Assembly: GCF_022965805.1 (NCBI RefSeq)
Contig: NC_133108.1
Location: 38,200,051 to 38,264,050 of the forward strand
DNA length: 64,000 nt
Reading direction: 5' to 3'
Source of the DNA: Primulina eburnea
Taxonomy: Eukaryota > Streptophyta > Magnoliopsida > Lamiales > Gesneriaceae
Shown here: one piece after another, positions 10,985 to 21,200 of the stretch
Layout of the letters: every line of letters starts with the position of its first letter
Position numbering within the stretch: the stretch's first letter is position 1
The notes under the pieces: model-generated
What the model was told of the DNA's origin: nothing
Seen by the model: the letters and a program-made list of their open reading frames with translations, nothing else
Database searches by the model: none
Made by a program: the position numbers and the translations under genes

Positions 10985-12230
10985 GTAAGTACGGGTTTTC
11001 TGGTTGCGGTTGATGTATGTTTAACTTGTTGTGCCTTTGGTTTTATTTTATTTTATTATGGAAGCAATTATTTCTGCAAATTTTTGTCTATATTCGTCAC
11101 TTTGCACCTTGTTTGTTTTTTTTTTGTTTGGATAAAAGACGTTTTTGTTATTCTCGATCGCTGCTTTTCATAATGAGTAAGCTTGGACGGGATCTTTGTT
11201 TCATTTTCCAGGGTTTTGAGTGGTGGAAGCTGAATTAATAAGTATAAAGGGGATCTTAGTTCCCAGTTTACTAGAATTATTTTGTGTTGATTTCCCTTGT
11301 TTGCATTATTGTAAATATTCTTATTGCATTGTGTGTGAGAAGATTCACACTATTAAATTTTCCGTGCATATATATATGTGGGGCTGTGGGGTTTTTTCAG
11401 TGAAGATATTATTTCCAGCTATCAGTTTCCTTTTATGGAAAGTGGTTGGTTAGGCGAAGAAGGAACAGGACAAAGGGACAAGAGCAACGCTCTAAATGTG
11501 AGTTCTACGTGTATGTATATTGCGTGGGGGTGGGGGGACTGTGTTAGGGAGGCAGCTCCAGCACAGCTAACCATGGCATTCCCGCGAGAGGGACTAATGC
11601 TTGGGACCATAAACAAAAGAGGGGAAGAAGAAAAGGAAGTAAGTTATAAATGACAACTAAAAGCAAGTGAGGGGTCTTTCTTATACTACATATTTTCCCA
11701 TTTCTTAATCTACTTTTTTTTTCCCTTGTTCTTCTCCAACGCTTCCCTAAGTCTGAAGAAGGGACTCATTTTACTGTGTCTTCCACTTTTGATATTGTAA
11801 ATTGAAAATTCGTATTAGCTTTCCTTATTTCATTTGATTACATTGTTTTTACTTTTGCCAAGGTGTGCGATCTGTCTTGACATTTGTTGGGTTTAGTTTT
11901 ATTGTCTTGGGAGAGACAATTGCAATTGTTGATTGAAGTTATAATTCGATGTTGTGGAGATCTTAGTGTCGTTAAAGATGTATTCTTTTGACCAGTATTC
12001 TCTTTTTCATGGTGCACTTTACTTTTCTTTATCCATTTTCCAATTTATAGGATCACACTTTTGACTGCGAATATGTGTTGCAGATAATGAGTACGGAAAT
12101 TATCCTTCTTTTAGAGCAATTGGTGTGGTTAATAATATATTGATCGGATTTTGTGAAAGCCTGATGAAAAGTATGTTTACGGTCGTAAATAACATATGAG
12201 AGAGACATCAATGTGGTCTGATTTGCGCAG
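10985..12230 (+). other. Probable 5' UTR intron of the AUG8-like gene
   Basis: A strong donor, TTCCG|GTAAGT, lies at 10984/10985. A good acceptor, ATTTGCGCAG, ends at 12230, five bases before the ATG at 12236. The intervening 1.25 kb is T-rich and has only short unrelated reading frames. A leader intron of this size is common in plants. Transcript data would settle it. Confidence 0.55.
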
Positions 12231-12235
12231 TTTGG

Positions 12236-15200
12236 ATGGACACATGTGAATTACCGCAAGCATTAGAGAAGCAATCTACGTCAGATGCAACCAAACCTCC
12301 ATTGCTTCGAGCTGTTAACAATCATGGAAACCTCAGGTCCCGAATCAGAGAAGTTAGTTCTAGGTACAAGTCACCCACACGGTCCACTGTACCGAAACGC
12401 TGCCCTTCGCCCAATACCAGCTGGACATCTCCAACCTCAACTGTATCTGGTCCAAAGAGGGCTGTATCAGCAGAAAGAAAGCGCTCCCTTGGACCATTAT
12501 CACCACCCAGTCCATGTCCATCAACGCCAGTGCAGGATACATCCTCAGAAATGCTACTGGCCACGAAAAAGATTGTGGGCAATAAGTTACCGGAGTCTTT
12601 AAGGCCATTTGCAATGCGGAGTCTCAGTTTTTCTTTTAAATCTGATATAATATCTGTCCCTATGAGCAAGAGAGAAAAACCGGTTTCAAACATTCCCTCT
12701 GACCGAGCTCTGAGGCCTTCATCAAACATAGCTCATAAACAGGCTGAACTTGCTGCTTCAAGAAAACCCACACCAGAGAGAACGAGTACTCCAAATAAAG
12801 GAAAAAGGTCTTCTGACAAATCAGAGAATTCTAAACCCAATGATAGTATACCTGCTTGTCTGGTGGATCAGCATCAATGGCCAAGAAGAATAAACGGAAG
12901 GGCAAGTTCTACTGCTTTGAAGAGAAATATCAATCTGACTGATAAGATAAGCAAAACTGTATTTTTATCCCATTCCGTTAAGTCTGAGTTTTACCTCAGG
13001 AGATTGTCTTCGGATGGGAGTAGCCAACCTTTACAAAAAGTTACCAGTGATTTGTTAATGTTAAGAACTTGCTGTGACAGTTGCAAAGTTATGTTTAATG
13101 GATGCTCATCTGATGATAGTTCTACGATGACGCAGTCTGCCTTTTCAAGTTCACCAGATAAAACGCTATTGATGTGCGCTGTAGCAAGAGCTCAATCTTT
13201 GCCAACTTCTGGATTGCACCCTCCGTCGCCACCGGTGTCTAGGGGGATAAGTCCAGCTAGAAATAAGGTTGGCAAGCCGTCTTCTAGAGGACCCAGTCCT
13301 GTTCGGGCAAGGCCATCCGGCCCATCCCGACAACCTCAGAGTTCAACTTCTGTTCTCAGCTTTATTGCCGATATTAAGAAAGGAAATAAGGCTGCAAATC
13401 ACATCGAAGACGTGCATCATCTGCGGTTGTTGTACAATAGACATTTACAATGGCGTTATGCAAATGCCCGAAGTGATGCTGTATTGCAATCACTAAAAGT
13501 AAAATCAGAGGTTCGAGTCTATCTCTATAAAACTCTAGCAAGCATTTTTTAATGTTTCACTTAAAATCAATGCGTTTTTCATTGTCTGATTCAGGTATAA
13601 ATTTTTTTAACCAAGTTCCAAATTCTTCTCTCTCTGCACAATTTACTGCAGTTTTCGTGCTTTGACTTTATTTGCTCAGAATTACATATTCTATAATTGG
13701 TAGAGGATACTCACTGGATAGTTTTCAACTTAAATTGTTCCATGTTCTCTCAAATCTTAACCATCGACAGTTATTTATGAGATGAATTAAATGGTGATGG
13801 TGATAGTGATAATGCTATTTTATATCCTTTATCTTCTGAATTAAATTCATCTTCATGTGGCCATAATCCCATCAATTGCAGAAAATATTGTATAGCATTT
13901 GGAGGACAATTGCATATATGTTGGACTTGGCAACTGCAAAAAGGATACACCTTCAGCAGCTGAGGCTCATCATGAAACTTTACTCAATTTTGGACAGTCA
14001 AGTAATCCCTCTCTTCTTCTCATGGTAGTAAATGACTTAGAGTCAACGGTTTTGAGTTTTTCAAATTTCTTGCTGAATAATGCGGGTTAGTTTCAAAGCA
14101 TCTTGTTTTGACCTGATTTGATGCTTGGTAGGTTATTGTAACACATTGTTTATCCAGAAAAGGCATTATAGGCTTTATAGCTGTGAGTACCATAAATTCG
14201 TGAGTGGTAATATATTTTATGGGTATAGGAAAACATGATACGTAATTCGGAGACGTGGGTGAATCTGCATGCCCTGCATTAAATTGCTATTTGGTAACAT
14301 CGTAGGGAATTTATCCTGGTTTACTATTCTACTTTTGGAATCATGATTCACACTTGTCATTAGCTTTGGGACTTGTCATGTTGACGTTTCAGAATCAGTC
14401 AAATTGCATGATTATGTATAGGATGATTTATGCCTCTATTTAATTAACTTTTCACCATTAATTCAATATAAAATGTAATATTTTACCTTTGTGCTCACAA
14501 GGCACAGTAGTTTCATGCTGATAAAGATAGCAGGCCTGTGACTATATTTTTACAATGATATAGTCTGACAGAGATATTTCGTGCTGATAAACGCTGTGTT
14601 TGGTGATAGGATAGGACAAATGAAATGATTAATACCTAAATGATTAAAAATAGGATACACCAAGATTCGTGTGTTTTGTTCATATCCTTTCTTGTGTTTG
14701 GTGAGAAGTTGAAGGTTGTGATTAACAAATTACGTATATGCATAGTACCGAAAATACCCTTTGCGTTAAAAAAATAAATTACAATCTCCTACCTACTTCA
14801 TCTACCACGCATTTCAACCTCAGTATGTGAAGAAAACCCTACCCGTGAACAGTGTACACCGAACGAAGATTTTCCGCCAACAACGTGTGGATCTTCGTTT
14901 TCCTCATCTTGCATCTCGTTGTCCGGACTTAGTACATCATCGACCATTGCCTCAATTGGATCGTCGGCCATCTCAGACCTGATAAAGTTATGCAGCAACA
15001 TACACGCCATTATGATTCTGTTTTGTGTTTTTAGTGGATAGAACGAAGGACTTCGAAGTATGGCCCATCTCTTTTTCAATAAACCAAATGCTCTTTCGAT
15101 TATGTTTCGTGCTTGAGAGTGTCTCCAGTTAAATAACTCCTTGTAATTCTGTGGCCCAGTTGCACGGTTTCCCCAAGCATCTCTATGATAGCGTACTCGC

Positions 15201-18200
15201 CTGTAAGGAGTCAAGAAACCATCTACATTGCCATATCCATTGTCGCATAGGTAATAACAACCTGAAAAGAATCAATTACTTATTACGTCATTAACCTAAT
15301 GTACGCACGAAAAACTTGAGGAAAGAAGCACTAATCATTTGTTGTGAATGCTTTACAAACCAAGTGTCAGCAGTTCAGATTTAATACAAAAACAAGGATA
15401 TCAAAACCTCTGGGAATTCTCAGTGTGTCGTCACGAGTCACTGCATCTTTAAGAACCCTGGCATCTGCTGCAGATCCCTCCCACCCCGTAAGTGCATATA
15501 TGAACTTCATGTCCCGGTCGCAAACACCAAGAACGTTGACTGCGATAGTACCTTTCCTTGTTCTATATCGTGCCTTCTCCGTGCTAGGTACATGTACACT
15601 TACATACGTTCCGTCTAATGCACCAAGACATCCCTGTTGAAATTAAAAATTAATAAATTATAAGCAATGTATGTATGCAACAAATCGAGAATGAGTATGT
15701 AAATGTTTATTACGTAAATGTTGTTGACAATGCTTTCAACTTACCTTGAACCATTTCCATGTTTCGTTGGTGCAAGAATCATCGACAGGAGATGGTTTAA
15801 CCAGTAGTAAAGGATGTGACATGAGAACTGATTGGAGGACTTGATGGAAATGGTTGCTGATTGTATGTCCACTACGTACATAGTCATGTCCCACAACTCT
15901 ATTCTTCTTGTGATGAGCCAATACAGACAGAAACATGCTCACTTTCTCTTCGGTACAGACATATCTAGACTCCACTAGTCCTCCAACATGAGTTAGCAAG
16001 TAACACAAACGTGCAAATGCATTTCTATTCATTCGCAGGTTCACCACACATTGACCGTCTCCTATGTCAATAATCCTGTGCAAATGGTTCATTTGCACGT
16101 GTATTCTTTGTGTCATGCTGTAGGCCATTGTTCTTGTACGCTTCTTGCAACGTTGTTTTGCACGCAACTTAAGTGCATGTCTCACCAGTAACATAACCAA
16201 CAATGATCGACACATGATTTGGTGCAGCAACACAGAAATAGTAAGGTGTGTGCGCATAGTGGGCATTGAAGAAACTTCAGAGAAGATTAAAATTTAGAAT
16301 GGGGTTAACAATGACATTTGCGAGATACCAATGAATTAAAAATAATGAAAATCAAGATAGTAATGATAACTCTTTTGTTTACCATTCATTGGTTACTAAT
16401 GCGGTTTCACAGTCAACTAATGTGTATATTTAAGTAAAAAATGTTGTATGTAATGACTACAAAATAATGTACCAATATTAAACACAATTCGAAGACTTTT
16501 GCAATTACACATAGGCTGAACTAACTAATTCACAGATTTGTACGTTGACTTGGGCGTCAATTGTGAGGTGGTTATGTAATTGACATATAGGAAAAAATCG
16601 GCAGAAGACTAGATTTACTGAACAAAAAAAAAAGGTTTGGTGAAAACAAAAACACTACAAACGGCGAGGAATCAAATATTTAACTGAACGACGGAAACCC
16701 AGATAAATAGAACGAACATCATATTTCACGATGCAGCAGAAGTGAAGAAATGTCACTTACGAAAACTGTGATTGCCTCCACAAACCACGGAATCTATCCA
16801 GGTGACAGCAGCTCACTTCACCCTACCAGAAATTAATTTGGAGAACGGTTTACGAACACGTACCGATTAAAAAAATTCGGACGACGACTGTTTACCTGAT
16901 TTCTGTAGATGTCGTCGCACAGAAGGAAAACCTACGCCATTGCCTCTCTTCGTACGTTGTTGTCGAGGTGGATGAAGATTTTTTGTTGGGTTGTTGAGGG
17001 TAATTTAGGGAAATGATGCCTTGATAGCTAGAAGGATTATTAATATTGGGCTCATTGGTGGGTTTATTTTAAACTACTTAGTACAGCCTAGTCCAATGGA
17101 GCACACATTAGCTGGGTTTATTAAAAAATACACCAAACAATGGACTAAGAGGGAAAAGTGTCCACAATCCTAATGAATCCTAGGTACCAAACGTAGTGAA
17201 AGAATATTAAAGTAAAGGTTCCCACAGTTGTTTTTGGATGAGGATAATTGTAGAGATTGACAGATTCAGAGAAATGAAGATTCTCGAACAAAGGGGGCAA
17301 CGTTTTGAATATTACCTGGGCAGAAACAAACAAGTTGGCAGACTGAAACATCTTAGTGACTTGATAAAAAAAACTACAAGTAGCTCTCATGATAGCAGTG
17401 GCTAGGGGTCAAGTGAAAGGTAAAGTTAAAGATTGCCTTGCCACCAGAGGATACTTTCTCTGACGATGCTATACTGGCTCTTTAATTGGAAGACCATCTG
17501 CTACGGAGACTCTGAAATTTTGAAGGCTTGGTTCCTCTATAGGGAACTAACATCAGGCATGAATCAGGGCCTAAGATCAATTGTTCTGAAAGGGGACAGC
17601 AGGTGAATATTTATGCTAAATTTTGTTGGTGTCTAAAGATAGAACACCCTAGTTAGACAAGAGATAGTTATCAACTCAATTACTCAAGAACTTAAGATCT
17701 TCTTGTCTTTCCGGGATATGAAGAGACAGAGAGGCCAATATTTTCGTTGTTGGTCTCACGTGCGGAATTTGAGATAATAAAACCCGAAAATAAAGAATAA
17801 ACTGGACACCGAGATTTACGTGGAAAACCCCTAAAAATTATTAGGGTAAAAACCACGGCAAGATGAAAAGAATTCCACTATAATATTTTGTGTGTACAAC
17901 TCACTCACTGTGTTTCCAAAGAGAACACACACTCTCTTAATACAAGAGAACAAAACACCTCACAAATATTATATAACTAAGCACTTAAATGCTTATAAAA
18001 TGAGAGAAAACTCGAAGAAGAGATGATTTCAGAATGAAGGGGGGGCTATATCTATAGAGCCTCCTGTCAGTGTGAATAAGCGTTAAAACGCGTATTCATA
18101 TTTCCAAGAAATTTCATGCAGCACGTTTTTTTCTTCTTCTCAAAGTATGCAATTCAAATTTGTCAACTTTGGCCCCACCTATTAACTTCTTTGTCGACAT

Positions 18201-21200
18201 TTCTCTCACTTGGAGATTTGATTGAGAATCAAACAGATCTCCACACATCCTTTCAATCTTGCCATTACCTGCTGCTTACGTTTCTGCTAGGCCACTTGAG
18301 GATCTACACCTCTCAAACTTTTCAATGTTTACTGGCTTGGTCAGAAAATCAGCTATGTTGTCCTTTGTATGGATCTTCTGCATATCTATGCTTCCTTCTT
18401 CTACTACTTCTCGAACAAAGTGAAATTGTACTCCAATGTGTTTGTCCTGGAATGAAAGGCTGAATTCCTTGTGATGTGCAAGACACTCTGACTGTCACAA
18501 AACAAAGAAACATTTTCTTGTTTGTGTCCGATCTCATCCAATAACCTTTTAATCCATATTGCTTCCTTGCAACCTTGAGTAGCTGCCACGTATTCTGCCT
18601 CTTTTGTAGATAACGCCACAACTGTCTGCAGTTTTGAAACCCAGCTTACTGCTCCCCTCGCAAGTGTAAACACATAACCAGTAGTAAATTTCCTTTTATC
18701 AGGATCACCTGCATAATCTAAATCGAGCGGTAAAGGCCACTTCAAGAAAGAGTGTACGAGTATCGAGAAGAGTTCTCAAGGAAATGTGGCCAGTACTTTA
18801 GGCAGTGGTGGAATATTACTGAGTGAAACGGCAACTGTTGCAGAAGGCACACACAAATTTTGTAACACATGAATTATGGATTCAGGAACGACGTGGCACA
18901 TGACGTCTCGGAGAGAATGGTTTGATCATTATGAACCAGTCTCAGGAGGATCTGTATTCATGGGAAATGATTATGCCTTGGAAATTGCTGGGGTTGGTAC
19001 TATCAAAATTAAAATGTTTGATGGCACAATTCGCACCATACAGGAGGTACGACATGTGAAAGGACTAACTAAAAATCTTTTGTCCTTGGGCAATTGGATG
19101 ACATCGGGTGTAAAACTCGTACCAAGAACGGGATTATGAAAATTGTGAAGGGCGCATTTGTGTTATGAAAGCGGAAAAAGTTGCTGCAAATCTGTATATA
19201 CTTTTGGGGAAAACACACAAAGAGACAGAACTAGCTGTTGCATCAATTGGTTCACAGTGTTATGGCATAGAAAGCTCGGGCATATGTCAGAACGAGGGTT
19301 GAAAATTCTATCAGAACAAAAGCTGTTGCCGGGACTTACAAAAATGTCACTACCATTTTGTCAACATTGTGTTACCAGTAAAGAACACAGATTAAAGTTT
19401 GGCACTTCTACTGCCAGGAGCAAAAGTATATTGGAACTGATTCATTCGGATGTTTGGCAAGCACCGGTTGTATCCCTAGGAGGAGCGAGATATTTTGTCT
19501 CGTTCATTGATGATTTCTCTAGGAGATGTTTGGTGTATCCAATCAAGAAGAAATCAGATGTTTTCCAAGTCTTCAAAGATTTCAAAGCGCGGGTTGAACT
19601 TGATTCTGAAAAAAAAATCAAGTGTCTGAGGACTGACAATGGAGGAGATTACGTGGAAAACCCCTAAAAATTATTTGGGTAAAAACCACGGGCAAGATGA
19701 AAAGATGTGTGGAGATGTGTTTGATTCTCAATCAAATCTCCAAGTGGGAGAAATGTCGACAAAGAAGTTAATAGGTGGGGCCAAAGTTGGCAAATTTGAA
19801 TTGCATACTTTGAGAAGAAGAAAAAAACGTGTTGCAGGAAATTTCGTGGAAGTATGAATACGCATTTTTAATGCGTATTCACTATTCACACTGACAAAAG
19901 GCTCTATAAATAGAGCTCCCCCTTCATTCTGAAATCATCCCTTCTTCGAGTTTTATCTCATATTATAAACATTTAAGTGCTTAGTTATATAATATATGTG
20001 AGGTGTTTTATTTTCTCAAATTCCGCACGTGGGACCAACAAGTGGTATCAGAGCCTTGGTTTAAAATTTCTTAAAATTCTGAGTATGCTCTGTGGTTGCA
20101 GCCTAGACTGATCTTCCACATCAGAAAAGATTTTTTGAGATTTTTATTTAAGTTGGGATTATTTTGTCCGGTCTACTAAAATTGTTGTAGACATAATAGC
20201 GGGAAGGTACGAGATAACAAAGTTCAATGGAAGCAATTTTATGCTGTGGAAAATAAAGATACAAGCATTTTTAAGAAAGGAGAATTGTTTGGCAGCTATT
20301 GGAGATAGACCGGTGGAGATTACAGATGATGGAAAATGGAATGAGATGAATGATAATGATGTTGTCAATTTACACTTGGCAATAGCAAACGAAGTTTTGT
20401 CAAGTATCTTTGAGATAAAAACAACCAAAGTTATCTGGGATACTCTGACAAAAATGTACGAGGTCAAGTCGCTACACAACATGATTTTCTTAAAGAGAAG
20501 GCTTTATACTCTTCGGATGACGGAATTCTCATCGATGACCGACCATATCAATACACTAAATACCCTATTTGCCCAACTCACTTCCATGGAGCATAAAATA
20601 GGGGAAAATGAACGTGCGGAGCTTCTACTTCAAAGTCTACCAGATTCATATGATCAACCAAATTTGAATTTGCCAACTTTGGCCCCACCTATTAACTTCT
20701 TTGTCGACACTCGTGAAGAAACGAAGGGCAGACATACGAATATGATTAGGAAAATTCTAGAATAAATGATATTGGCAGTGAGAAAAAGGCAGACACTACC
20801 AAGTAGTTTTAAGAGTAGAAAAATCGATGATAAATGATATTGGCAGTGAGAAAAAGGCAGACACTACCGAGTAGTTTTAAGAGTAGAAAACTTGATGAGT
20901 TGCTTGTGACAATTGAAAAACTCCTGGTTTAATTTGGTGCATGCTTCATGATGCAACTGGAGATGTTCCAAGAAATCATTTGCATCGGGAATAAAATTTA
21001 GGGAAAATAGTGAATGGTTAAACATAGCCATCACACCAAGGAATTATTGCAAACAGTACTTAATTTCTCAGGAAATAGTTCTCACTACATAGCAATTCCT
21101 GACATATTAAAAATTGTTGAGAAAACAAATAATTGCATTATCGATTAATTGAAAGACGTGCAATTTAATATGTTTCATAAAAGATTTCCTAATGGAAAAG

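Larger units (their letters stand above)
17748..20765. mobile_element. Scrambled Copia retrotransposon with inverted segments
   Basis: Order along the plus strand: inverted LTR (17748-18247), inverted RNase H end (about 18260-18730), direct zinc knuckle, protease and integrase (18731-19655), a short inverted LTR-internal piece (about 19652-19706), direct LTR (19707-20040), primer-binding site (20043-20054), direct gag (about 20190-20660), and an inverted LTR fragment (about 20660-20710). The reverse transcriptase is missing. No simple insertion followed by deletion gives this order. It suggests template switching during reverse transcription or a fused pair of insertions. All pieces appear to be one family. 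Confidence 0.75.

Noticed and set aside
12285..12729. Frames of 84-135 codons overlapping AUG8 exon 1
   Set aside because: Shadows of the real exon in other frames and on the other strand; no domain signal.
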